Shown here piece by piece: positions 1 to 7,623 of a stretch of DNA of 64,000 nucleotides. The position numbers and the translations under genes were made by a program. Numbering within the stretch: the first letter of the stretch is position 1; each line of letters starts with the position of its first letter. The notes under the pieces are model-generated. The model searched no databases. It was not told the origin of the DNA and saw nothing but the letters and a program-made list of their open reading frames with translations. The DNA comes from Streptomyces sp. G-G2 (GTDB lineage Bacteria; Actinomycetota; Actinomycetes; Streptomycetales; Streptomycetaceae), in contig NZ_JASISO010000018.1 of the NCBI RefSeq assembly GCF_030063135.1, positions 59,219-123,218 of the forward strand. Direction: 5' to 3'.

Positions 1-120
1 AGCGCCGAGGCCGACCTCGCGCAGCGTGTCGACGAGGTGCTGGCCATGGGTAGTGGTGATCTCGAGGGAGCAGCCCGGCCGGGCCGCCGAGAGCCGGCGG
101 CCCTGATCCCGCTCCCCGTG

Positions 121-795
121 TCAGGCCAGACCCGCCTCGATGGCACGACGGACGGCGGCCGCCCGGTCGGGGATGCCCGCTTTGGCGAACAAGTTGTTGA
201 TGTGCGTCTTGACGGTGGCCTCGCTGATGAAGAGCTTCTCGGCGATGCCCCGGTTGGGCAGCCCCTGGCCGATCAGCGTCAGCACCTCGCGTTCACGTGG
301 TGTGAGGTCCGCGGGCAGGGCAGCCCCCGGTGCGGGGGTCTTCGCCGCCGTGGTCCTTGCGGTGGCGAGCAGCCGGTCCCGCACCTCGCCGTCGAGCACG
401 GACTGACCGGCGGCGGCGGCGCGGATGGCCCGGGTGATGTCCTGGCGTCCCGCGTTCTTGGTCAGGTACCCGCGGGCTCCCGCGCCCAGTGCGCCCAGGA
501 TCGACTCGTCGTCGGCGAAGGTGGTGAGTACGACCACCGCCACCTGCGGGTACTGCTCGCCCAGTCGGCGGGTCGTCTCGATCCCGTCCATGACGGGCAT
601 CCTCAGATCCATCAGTACGACGTCCACCGGCCCGGCCGCGACCGCCGCGATCACCTCGGTTCCGTCCGCGGCGGCCGCGACGACGTCGATGTCCTCGGAC
701 AGTGCGAGCACCGCGGCGAGCGGCTCCCGGACGGCGGCCTGGTCATCGGCGACGACCACCCTCAACTTCTGCTGCTTCTCGGTCGGTTCACTCAT
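121..795 (-). CDS. NarL/LuxR-family response regulator
   Basis: 224-residue DNA-binding response regulator. An N-terminal receiver domain (about residues 11-130) has the acidic pair VVVADDQ, phosphoacceptor Asp63 in VLMDLRMP and the conserved Lys in GYLTKN. A LuxR-type helix-turn-helix (about 160-222) contains LTPREREVL and ATVKTHINNLFAKAG. Its start codon overlaps the stop of the upstream histidine kinase by four bases (ATGA at 792-795), so the two are translationally coupled and should form one phosphorelay. The signal cannot be told from sequence. The stretch 1-120 beyond the gene holds no ORF I can support. Confidence 0.93.
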   Translation of the reverse strand: MSEPTEKQQKLRVVVADDQAAVREPLAAVLALSEDIDVVAAAADGTEVIAAVAAGPVDVVLMDLRMPVMDGIETTRRLGEQYPQVAVVVLTTFADDESILGALGAGARGYLTKNAGRQDITRAIRAAAAGQSVLDGEVRDRLLATARTTAAKTPAPGAALPADLTPREREVLTLIGQGLPNRGIAEKLFISEATVKTHINNLFAKAGIPDRAAAVRRAIEAGLA

Positions 796-1985
796 CCCGG
801 GATCACTGCCTCCACGTGCCAGCCGCCCCGGTCCGGCCCTTCGGTGACCGGGCCCGCGGTGACGGTTCCCTCCAGCAGCGCGACGCGTTCGCGCATTCCG
901 ATCAGCCCCATCCCACTACCGAGCCCTGCGGTCACCCCACGGGTGCCGGGGCGATTACGGATCTTCAGTGTCGTCGATGCGGCGACGAACGTCAGCTCCA
1001 CGCCGACGTCCCCTCCGGGCGCGTGCCGAGCGGCGTTGGTCAGCGACTCCTGGGCGATCCGCAGCAGGTTCTGGGTCAGTTGAGCCGGGAGCTCACGGAC
1101 CGTGCCGGTGATGGTGAGGGCGTCGTGGTGGCCCGACGACTCGACCATCGCGGTCAGGCTCTCCACGAGCGGGAGCGCGTCCTCGCGCAGCGTGTGCACG
1201 GTCCACTGAGCCTGCTTCAGGCTCTCCTTGACCAGGGCGTGGGCCTTGGCGTTGGCCTCCCGGACCTTCTCCAGGTCACCCGTGTCGATCAGCGCGTCGG
1301 CCAGTTCCAGCTGCATGTTGATCCCGGCCAGCGAGTGCGCCAGTACGTCGTGCACGTCCCGGGCGATCCGGCCGCGTTCGGTCAGCACGGCCGTCCGCGC
1401 CTCGGCCCGGGCGGCGCGTCCAGCCGACTCGGAGGCAGCGATCGCCGCCCGCACGGCCTGGTGCTGGCTGCGGTTGAGGATGCCGATCAGGACCGGCGTG
1501 CCGGTGGCGAGGCCGAGCGTCCACGGCAACTGCTGCTGCCCCGGCACGAGGTCCAGGTACATGACGCCCGCGCAGAGCACGCTGCAGAGCAGCGCGAGGG
1601 ACAGGGCCCACCCGGCGCTCAGCCGGTATCCGATGTGACCGGCGAGGAAGAAGGCGAAGAGGTACCCCGTCCCACTGCTGCTGACGCCGATCAGCGCGGC
1701 CGCCGCGATGATTCCTACGGTCAGCCAGCCAGGGGCGAAGCGCTGGGTCGCGGCGTTCTCGGGCAGGCCCCGGGCCAGCAGCGCGGCCGTGCTGACCACG
1801 AAGAGAGCGGCGACGGCCAAGCCCCGGCCGCTGAACCCCATGGGCCGGACCGTCGCGATGCCGACGACGATGACGGCCAGGGTCAGTGCCCACCGGACCC
1901 GCGGGTCCTGCCCGGGGACCGGAGGCGGGACCGCCCCCAAGGACGGTGTCTTCCTGGGGGGCGGAGCGCTCTCGGTCGTGGGCAT
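792..1985 (-). CDS. NarL-type sensor histidine kinase (HisKA_3)
   Basis: 397-residue membrane kinase. Residues about 30-170 form five to six hydrophobic segments with little extracytoplasmic sequence, so sensing is probably within or near the membrane. A short coiled linker leads to the dimerisation/phosphoacceptor motif with His212 in ARDVHDVLAHSLAG. The HATPase domain follows, with N-box QESLTNAARHA and a glycine-rich lid GSGMGLIGMRER. A longer open frame reaches 2252, but the protein-like sequence begins at the ATG at 1985. This start also leaves a normal 20-base gap to the membrane-protein gene upstream, supporting one operon (membrane protein - kinase - regulator). Confidence 0.9.
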   Translation of the reverse strand: MPTTESAPPPRKTPSLGAVPPPVPGQDPRVRWALTLAVIVVGIATVRPMGFSGRGLAVAALFVVSTAALLARGLPENAATQRFAPGWLTVGIIAAAALIGVSSSGTGYLFAFFLAGHIGYRLSAGWALSLALLCSVLCAGVMYLDLVPGQQQLPWTLGLATGTPVLIGILNRSQHQAVRAAIAASESAGRAARAEARTAVLTERGRIARDVHDVLAHSLAGINMQLELADALIDTGDLEKVREANAKAHALVKESLKQAQWTVHTLREDALPLVESLTAMVESSGHHDALTITGTVRELPAQLTQNLLRIAQESLTNAARHAPGGDVGVELTFVAASTTLKIRNRPGTRGVTAGLGSGMGLIGMRERVALLEGTVTAGPVTEGPDRGGWHVEAVIPG

Positions 1986-2005
1986 GCGCAGAACGTACTG
2001 CACGG

Positions 2006-2539
2006 TCAGGCCGTGCGGTCGAGGGCGGGCACGGTCACGGTCGCGGGGCGGGCCACCGCGCTGGTCCGGCTCCGGATGAAGATCGTCGCCAGCCGCGTGA
2101 CCACCTCGGTGAGGGCCATCAGGACGAAGGCCGCCACCCATGCCTTGTCGCTGGTGATCTGGTGGGTGACGCTGAACCGGGCGACATCGGCGGCGCCGCC
2201 GTGCTCGACCCACAGCTGGAAGCCCATCCGGGCGCCCATGCCCACGACCCACAGGACCGCCGACACCACACCGGCCTTGATCAGGACGTGCTCGCCGACG
2301 GTCCGGATCCGGGTGTAGACGCCGCCCGCGATGCCGAGCGCGGCGCCCACGCCCACCAAGGCCGCGATCAGCACCAGGTCATTGCCTGCGGTGGGGATGG
2401 TGTCCAGGTACGAATAGGCCACGAAGGTCACGATCCCCAGCGGGATCAGGAAGGTCTTGAGGTCGAGCCGCCCTTCCCGAAGCTGCCGGAAGACGATCAG
2501 GAGGAGGGCGATGTCGGTGATCCACTCGGTCGTTGTCAT
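2006..2539 (-). CDS. Hypothetical integral membrane protein upstream of two-component system
   Basis: 177-residue protein with about five hydrophobic segments and a basic C-terminal tail. I do not recognise a named family. It begins MTTTEWITDIALLLIV, which sits at the membrane from the first residues; an upstream in-frame ATG at 2629 adds 30 uncharacteristic polar residues and is less likely. It lies 20 bases upstream of the histidine kinase on the same strand. Inference: it is co-transcribed and may be the accessory sensor or the protected target of the kinase-regulator pair. Confidence 0.75.
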   Translation of the reverse strand: MTTTEWITDIALLLIVFRQLREGRLDLKTFLIPLGIVTFVAYSYLDTIPTAGNDLVLIAALVGVGAALGIAGGVYTRIRTVGEHVLIKAGVVSAVLWVVGMGARMGFQLWVEHGGAADVARFSVTHQITSDKAWVAAFVLMALTEVVTRLATIFIRSRTSAVARPATVTVPALDRTA

Positions 2540-2719
2540 GTCCTCAAGACTGCTCCGGAGCGGCTCGCGGCACCTGCACCCACGGGGGGAAACGTGGGTG
2601 GAAACGGGGGTGGAGTTCGCCCGCTCCACCCGGTGTGGCGTGTCGGCGGGCGGAGGCCGGGTCCCGTCGGCGGATGTGGGCCCGGACGCGTCGGTCGGCC
2701 CTCTCGTCCGTGTCGCCCC

Positions 2720-3973
2720 TCACCGTTCCTGTTCCGCCGTGCGTCCCCCCGCTGTTCTGGGAGGCTCCTTCACGCGAACCGCCTTCTCGTAGAGCCACGG
2801 CCAGCGAGCCACCAGGACGAGCGTCCACACCAAGGCGCCGGGCGACACGCCTCCAGCGAAGGCGGCAAGCAGCAGTGGCGCCGCCACCATCGGCAGCCCC
2901 GCCAGCATGACCCACCGGCCACCGCGCCCCGACAGCGCACCGGCCAGTAGACCCACGGCCAGGAATACGCAGAGGCTGCCGCACATCAGCCAGCGCATCC
3001 CGGCCGGCAGCCGGTCGTCCACGTGTTCCACCGCCGCGCCCAGCGAGGCGGCCAGCGCAGCGAGGGCACTCGTCGCCACACAGTGCAGCGGTAGCGCGAA
3101 ACGAGCGGTCAGAACGCCGAACCCCAGTAGGGGTACGCCGCACGAGCGGCGTACCGCCAGTGCCCACAACGCCAACAGCAGCACGAACGCACCTACGGCC
3201 AGGCCGCCCAGTGCGGAGGTCCACTCGGTCTCCGAAGCGGCCTCCACGCCCTGGGCGATGCCTTCACCCAGCACGATCAGGGTGAACAGACCGAGCCGTT
3301 CGTCCAGATGGCTCGGATCGAACGGCGCGGCCACCGGCGGCACCTCGATCCGACCGCGCCGCTTGCCGTGCTCGTCCCGCCCCTCCCGGGCCCGCGCCAG
3401 CACCCTGCTCCTCGACAGGGCGAAGGTGAGGCCGAGGTCGATGAGCAACCCGGCCGCCCACAGCCAGTACCGGGTGGGCGCCTGCGCCCACAAGGAGACG
3501 ATCCACGGCACGACGCCCGCCGAGAGCTGCGCCATCGGCCAGTCCACCGGGACCTCGCCCCGCCGCTGCCACACGCGTGAGGCCAGCACCCGTACGAGGA
3601 CGTAGGCGAGCGCGAAGGCGGCCGCACGCTCCGAGCGGACCTCCGGCACAGCCGCCGCCATGACCGCGAGCCCGAACATGCCGATGAGGACGGTGCGTGT
3701 GCGCACCTTGTCGGCCGCGACGTTTCCGTAGGTCGTGAAACACATCCAGGCGGTCCAGAAGGCCAGGTACAGCACGCAGTACAGCCCGAGGTCCGCGCGG
3801 CCCGGTGCGCCGTGGAGCAGATGCGCCAGCTGAGCGACGCCGGCCACGGCGATCAGATCGAAGAACAACTCCAACCACGAGGCGTGCCGGGCGCCTCCTA
3901 CGGAGAAGCCTGGCGGCTGCCCTGCCGGTGCGGCGTACTGAGGGGTCATAACGGCAAGTATTGGATGAACCAC
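2720..3973 (-). CDS. Low temperature requirement protein A (LtrA)-like membrane protein
   Basis: 417-residue polytopic membrane protein. The N-terminal ASWLELFFDLIAVAGVAQLAHLL is characteristic of the bacterial LtrA family, followed by roughly ten to twelve hydrophobic segments. FTLIVLGEGIAQGV near the middle is also typical, and family length (about 380-420) fits. Biochemical function of the family is not established. GTG at 3973 has a GGAAG about ten bases upstream; an in-frame ATG at 3949 lacks a ribosome site. It is transcribed toward the two-component operon but separated from it by about 180 bases with no recognised feature. Confidence 0.85.
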   Translation of the reverse strand: MVHPILAVMTPQYAAPAGQPPGFSVGGARHASWLELFFDLIAVAGVAQLAHLLHGAPGRADLGLYCVLYLAFWTAWMCFTTYGNVAADKVRTRTVLIGMFGLAVMAAAVPEVRSERAAAFALAYVLVRVLASRVWQRRGEVPVDWPMAQLSAGVVPWIVSLWAQAPTRYWLWAAGLLIDLGLTFALSRSRVLARAREGRDEHGKRRGRIEVPPVAAPFDPSHLDERLGLFTLIVLGEGIAQGVEAASETEWTSALGGLAVGAFVLLLALWALAVRRSCGVPLLGFGVLTARFALPLHCVATSALAALAASLGAAVEHVDDRLPAGMRWLMCGSLCVFLAVGLLAGALSGRGGRWVMLAGLPMVAAPLLLAAFAGGVSPGALVWTLVLVARWPWLYEKAVRVKEPPRTAGGRTAEQER

Positions 3974-4084
3974 CCGCTCGTCTTCCGTCGACTACCGGGT
4001 AGCAGAGCCATTTCTTCTACGAGGCGCTGGGGGCTTGGCCGGCCGGAGCCGGTCCCGCACCGTGGACCGGTCCGGCGGTGGCCG

Positions 4085-4444
4085 TCAGCCGAGGCTCCAC
4101 GACCAGGTGTGGTCCGCACTGATGAGGCAGGCCAGGACCACGAGGTCGGCGATCCCGAGGGCCAGCCCGAGGCCGGCGCGGCCGGGGCGGGTCGTCCCGC
4201 GGATCAGGGCGAGGCCGGCGAGGCCGATCGCGATCGGTCCGAGCACGAGGTTCATCGCCAAGAGCCCCACCAGGCCGGACAGGAAGGAGATGACGGCCAT
4301 GGTGTCGGTGTCGCGGACCGGCGCGTGCCGGTCGGCGGGCCGGTGGGGGGTGGAGACGGTGGCGTTGTCCTTGGCGGTGGAGCGAGGCCGTGCGGTGGGG
4401 TTGGGGGAGCGGTGCTCCTGGACGGTGGGCGGGCGCGCGGTCAT
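4085..4444 (-). CDS. DUF4190-type small membrane protein
   Basis: 119 residues: a polar, proline- and charge-rich N-terminal half (about 1-50), then two hydrophobic hairpin segments joined by a short loop with RGTTRPGRAGLGLALGI. This is the usual layout of DUF4190 membrane proteins, whose role is unknown. The ATG at 4444 overlaps the stop of the upstream gene (ATGA at 4441-4444), showing translational coupling. Confidence 0.75.
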   Translation of the reverse strand: MTARPPTVQEHRSPNPTARPRSTAKDNATVSTPHRPADRHAPVRDTDTMAVISFLSGLVGLLAMNLVLGPIAIGLAGLALIRGTTRPGRAGLGLALGIADLVVLACLISADHTWSWSLG

Positions 4445-4620
4445 GAGGAACCTCCCTGGCGACCGGCGCGGTGGTGCCGCCCGGCCCACTCCCGTACGGC
4501 GAAGACCATGAGCCAGACGGCGATCGCGGCCGTCCCGACGAGCGTGACCGTCGCCGGAACGTGGGCCGCGGTTCCCAGCAGGATCCCCATGAGCATCAAA
4601 GCCGCTACGAGGAAGAGCAT
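4441..4620 (-). CDS. Small membrane protein (59 aa), coupled to DUF4190 gene
   Basis: 59-residue protein with two hydrophobic segments (MLFLVAALMLMGILLGT and a second about residues 23-42) and a basic, His/Arg-rich tail. A near-consensus ribosome site, AAGGAGG, precedes the ATG at 4620 by about six bases, which decides this start over the longer frame. It is divergent from the TetR regulator at 4726, with about 105 bases between them holding a palindromic candidate operator, so it is a plausible target of that regulator. Confidence 0.7.
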   Translation of the reverse strand: MLFLVAALMLMGILLGTAAHVPATVTLVGTAAIAVWLMVFAVREWAGRHHRAGRQGGSS

Positions 4621-4650
4621 GGTGCTTCCTCCTTCAGATTCCTGAATGTG

Positions 4651-4665
4651 GTGACAGTTGTTCAC
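4651..4665. promoter_or_regulatory. Candidate TetR operator in divergent promoter region
   Basis: Imperfect palindrome with outer half-sites GTGA and TCAC around a 7-base centre (GTGACAGTTGTTCAC), lying between the divergent TetR gene and the small membrane protein operon. A palindrome between a TetR gene and its divergent neighbour is the classic autoregulatory arrangement. Binding is inferred. Confidence 0.4.
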
Positions 4666-4725
4666 TGACTACCCAGTCTAAATCATGGCATGCGGCTCCC
4701 GCGGGTTGGGGGTTTAATTTCCGTC

Positions 4726-5361
4726 ATGAACCAGACTGTCGGAGCCCGCCAAGCCCAACGCCTCCGTACCCGCCGGGCCTTGCTGGACGCCGCGCTCTCG
4801 CTCCTGGAGGAGCAGAACCTGGGCAGCCTCGGTCTGCGGGAAGTGACCCGCGCGGCGGGAGTGGCGCCGACGGCCTTCTACCGGCACTTCCCGGGCGTCG
4901 AGGAACTGGGAATCGCCCTGGTGGACGAGGCGCTGGAGAACCTGAACGAGGGCATCTCCTCGATCTTCGACAGCTCGGGGATCGCGGCACAACGCATCGA
5001 CCAGGCGGTGGACTTGATGGCCGGACTCGTCCGCGCGTACCCCGCGCACCTGCGTTTCATCGTCAGGGAACGCCACGGAGGCGTACGAAGGGTGCGCGAG
5101 GCGGTCGCCGGCCGACTGGACGACTTCGCCCGGGGCATGGCCGAAAACCTCGCCGCCGACCCGCTCGGCGCCGGGTGGAACCCCGCGGACCTGCTGATGC
5201 TCGCCCGCCTGTACGTCGACCACATGGTGATGACGGCATCCGCCTACCTGGCGGCGGCCCTGGAGGGCCACGCGTGGGCCGACGTCACGGACACCGCGCG
5301 GCGCCAGCTCCGGCTGATCCACGCGGGACGGCTCAACTGGGCGGGCGCCCACAGCGCGTGA
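4726..5361 (+). CDS. TetR-family transcriptional regulator
   Basis: 211-residue repressor. The N-terminal helix-turn-helix (about residues 12-58) contains RTRRALLDAALSLLEE and the recognition region VTRAAGVAPTAFYRHFPGVEELG. The all-helical C-terminal half is a ligand/dimer domain. Sequence and C-terminal style resemble TetR proteins of the FabR/DesT branch, which sense acyl-CoA, but no fatty-acid gene is adjacent, so the ligand is unknown. The ATG at 4726 is chosen because the HTH starts soon after; an ATG at 4690 would add unrelated residues. Confidence 0.88.
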   Translation: MNQTVGARQAQRLRTRRALLDAALSLLEEQNLGSLGLREVTRAAGVAPTAFYRHFPGVEELGIALVDEALENLNEGISSIFDSSGIAAQRIDQAVDLMAGLVRAYPAHLRFIVRERHGGVRRVREAVAGRLDDFARGMAENLAADPLGAGWNPADLLMLARLYVDHMVMTASAYLAAALEGHAWADVTDTARRQLRLIHAGRLNWAGAHSA

Positions 5362-5793
5362 GGCGCCCCTCGGGTGCCCCCGTCGTCGAGGCGGTGGGTC
5401 AGTCGGCCGCCTGTGCGGACGGGGCCCGGAGGCACGTCAATGAACCCATCGCCCTCGGGAAAGATCACGGCTTCTCAGCTTGCCGTTCAACCTCGTCGGG
5501 GGAGAGGGCTGCGGGTGGAGGACTTGGCTTCGGCGCCGCGCCCGCCCCGGTGCTCGGAGGCCAGGGCCAGGTCCACGAGGGGGGTTCCGGCAAGATCGCG
5601 GCCGCCCTCGGCCTGAACGTCGCAGAGACCCGCTCCCGGCTTGCTCGCTTCGGGGACTGGAGTCTGTGCAGCCGACCTAGGCCAACACGGTCATTTAGAG
5701 CCAGAGTTTGGCGAATCTCCGTATTTCCAGACATTTGATCATCCAGCACAATGCGGACCAGGTCGTTCCCCCCTAGTTTGTGGGGTGTGCCGG
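5362..5793. other. Gene-poor stretch
   Basis: About 430 bases between the TetR gene and the glycine-rich protein. Several frames are open, but none has a convincing start, ribosome site or family-like sequence. The last part is locally less GC-rich, consistent with promoter DNA for the gene at 5836. Confidence 0.4.
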
Positions 5794-5810
5794 CCGGAGA
5801 ATATCTCCGG
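5794..5810. promoter_or_regulatory. Perfect 17-bp inverted repeat upstream of glycine-rich gene
   Basis: CCGGAGA-ATA-TCTCCGG, a perfect 7-3-7 inverted repeat ending 25 bases before the ATG of the glycine-rich secreted protein. It could be an operator or a leader-RNA hairpin; the sequence alone does not separate these. Confidence 0.45.
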
Positions 5811-5835
5811 TTGCACAAACCGAAAGGCGTACCTC

Positions 5836-6456
5836 ATGCGCATCTCGCGCACCACCGCCATGGCCCGGACCTTCCTGATCAGTGCGATCGCCGTAGTCGG
5901 CCTCGCGACCCCGACCTTGGCTTCCGCGACGGCTCTCGCCGACGCGGGTAGTTCCCGGACTTCCGTCCTGGGTGTTCTCGGCCTCCCTGGCGGGAACGGC
6001 GCGAACGGCGTGGGGAGCAACGGCGGTATCGGTGGCCTCGGCGGCACTGGCGGAGCGGCCGGTGCGAACGGCAACGGCGGCAGCGGAGGCGCCGGGGGCA
6101 ACGGTGACGGCAGCGGAAGCACCGGCGGCGCGGGTGGCGCGGGTGGCGCCGGCGGGGCCAACGGCAACGGCGGCAGCGGAGGCGCCGGGGGTACTGCCAA
6201 CCAGGGCGGCACCGGCGGCAAAGGCGGCGTGGGCGGCGTAGGCGACGCCGGTACGGGCATCGTCGGCGGCAACGGTGGCAAGGGCGGCGCATCGACGGCA
6301 GGTGGCACCCATAAGGGCGGCACGGGTGGGGCGGGTGGCGCCGCGAGTCCGGTGTGTCCCGGTAAGCCCGGTGGCGACGGCACCGCCGCCACGGCAGGCG
6401 CGGACGGTGTCACCGGCGCCACCGGCGCTGCGGGACACACCACCCTCCCCTGCTGA
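5836..6456 (+). CDS. Secreted glycine-rich repeat protein (PGRS/collagen-like)
   Basis: 206 residues. A clear Sec signal peptide spans about residues 1-36: basic MRISRTTAMAR, a hydrophobic core ending ATPTLASATA, then ALADAG. The rest is over half glycine, with GGxGGxGG runs such as GNGGSGGAGG occurring twice, GGTGGKGGVGG and similar. It resembles the PGRS domains of mycobacterial PE_PGRS proteins, but no PE domain is present. The mature tail has only two cysteines (SPVCPGK and terminal LPC). Such Gly-rich secreted repeats are usually surface or matrix proteins; function here is unknown. The gene stands alone between a palindrome upstream and a strong hairpin terminator downstream. Confidence 0.8.
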   Translation: MRISRTTAMARTFLISAIAVVGLATPTLASATALADAGSSRTSVLGVLGLPGGNGANGVGSNGGIGGLGGTGGAAGANGNGGSGGAGGNGDGSGSTGGAGGAGGAGGANGNGGSGGAGGTANQGGTGGKGGVGGVGDAGTGIVGGNGGKGGASTAGGTHKGGTGGAGGAASPVCPGKPGGDGTAATAGADGVTGATGAAGHTTLPC

Positions 6457-6585
6457 ACGGCCCACCGGACCGGAACCCGGACCTGTTTCTGGCAACAGCG
6501 CCCGGAGAACGCGGTCATGGGGCCTCACACCACGCGATCGCTGACCGATGAATGATCATTGACGCGTGGTGAGCAGGACCCCGAC

Positions 6586-6622
6586 GAGTTGCCCCGGCTG
6601 GGCTTCCCAGCCGGGGCAACTC
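6586..6622. terminator. 17-bp perfect hairpin, bidirectional terminator
   Basis: Perfect 17-base inverted repeat (6586-6602 and 6606-6622) with a 3-base CTT loop, in the gap between the glycine-rich gene and the convergent secreted-protein gene. No U-tract follows, as is common for high-GC actinomycete terminators. Confidence 0.75.
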
Positions 6623-7026
6623 ATGTGGTGGGGCGAGCGGTGCGGGGCGGCCTCGCTCCAGGATGCGGCGCAGCGGCGACGGAGCCATCCACCCTAGGCG
6701 GACGCCGTAGCCGCCCGGCCGGATCTGCCCGCGCCGCTCACTGCGGCCGCACCGCTGCGTCTGTCGGTTCGCGCTCTTCTGGGCCGTCGACGTGGGCCGG
6801 ACCATCCTGGACTGACCGGAAGCGCTGATCACCGCCCTGACCGCCCTGACCGCCCTGACCGGCCTGCTCACCGGCTTCGGCGACGGACTCGCCGACGACA
6901 CCGAGCTGCTCGCCGTCGGCGTACCCGCCCTCCCTTCCCGGTCCCGAGAGCGAGGCCCGAGATGAGCGCGCCCGGGAAGCGACGTGCCAGGCAAGCGACG
7001 TGCTCGGCAAGCTGCGTCCCCGTGGA
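6623..7026. other. Gene-poor stretch with 9-bp tandem repeat (6831-6866)
   Basis: No supported gene. On the minus strand, 6640-6740 reads VRLGWMAPSPLRRILER-like residues that resemble the HTH part of rve-type transposases, but the fragment is short and I do not call it. At 6831-6866 four tandem 9-base units (ACCGCCCTG three times, then ACCGGCCTG) are present. Confidence 0.4.
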
Positions 7027-7326
7027 TCAGTGCACCTGGATGCCTGCGCCAAACGGCTTTCCACCGCTGTAGCAGACGGCGGTGCTGGTGGCGCCGACCC
7101 GGCGCCACGTGGGGTCGTACACGGTGTAGTCCTGTGCCCAAGGCCGGTCACACTTGGTGTACACGCGGAATTCGCCGGTGCCATTGGTGCACGTACCGGC
7201 AGCGGTAGTACTGGACTTGTACCACGTGCGGCAGTCGTACGGGTCCGCGGCCGCCGGACCTGCCCCGGCCACCATCAGCCCGGTGCCCAGGGCCATTGAG
7301 ATCAGCAAGGATCCGATGCGCTTCAT
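7027..7326 (-). CDS. Small secreted protein, four cysteines
   Basis: 99 residues. The signal peptide MKRIGSLLISMALGTGLMVAG-AGPAAA is followed by mature DPYDCRTWYKSS with a pattern of four cysteines, enough for two disulfides, and aromatic residues typical of small secreted actinomycete proteins. GGGAG lies about six bases before the ATG at 7326, which decides the start against upstream in-frame ATGs. I do not recognise the family. It ends 405 bases from the hairpin at 6586. Confidence 0.7.
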   Translation of the reverse strand: MKRIGSLLISMALGTGLMVAGAGPAAADPYDCRTWYKSSTTAAGTCTNGTGEFRVYTKCDRPWAQDYTVYDPTWRRVGATSTAVCYSGGKPFGAGIQVH

Positions 7327-7623
7327 CCAGGCTCCCGATCGAAGGGTCCACTGTGAGGCAACGCCCCTCGGGAGCTTCGGCATGGCCCCCGAACACCTCA
7401 CTATCCGCGCGCCGCCGAAGTGTCACAACCCCGCGTGGGCGGCGCGGTGTTCCGCTGTCCGCTGTCCGCTGCGCGGAACGCGAGTGGGCGCGCTGACGGA
7501 GCGGATGAAGAAAACGAACGACCTGGCGTACCGGAGACAGTGGACAGTCCCGCATCGCGGACCGAGCCGACCCTCTCCACGAGGACCCCACGGTCGGCGG
7601 TTCCCCTCCGGCTTGTCGGTGGG

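Noticed and set aside
1..120. Coding-like minus-strand sequence SLEITTTHGQHLVDTLREVG at the window edge
   Set aside because: No in-frame start between the response regulator stop and the window edge; too short to call.
5465..5818. 117-codon minus-strand ORF
   Set aside because: No ribosome site, unlike any family, and overlaps the probable promoter of the glycine-rich gene.
6640..6760. Possible rve-type transposase HTH fragment on the minus strand
   Set aside because: Only about 30 residues with approximate resemblance; no catalytic residues nearby.
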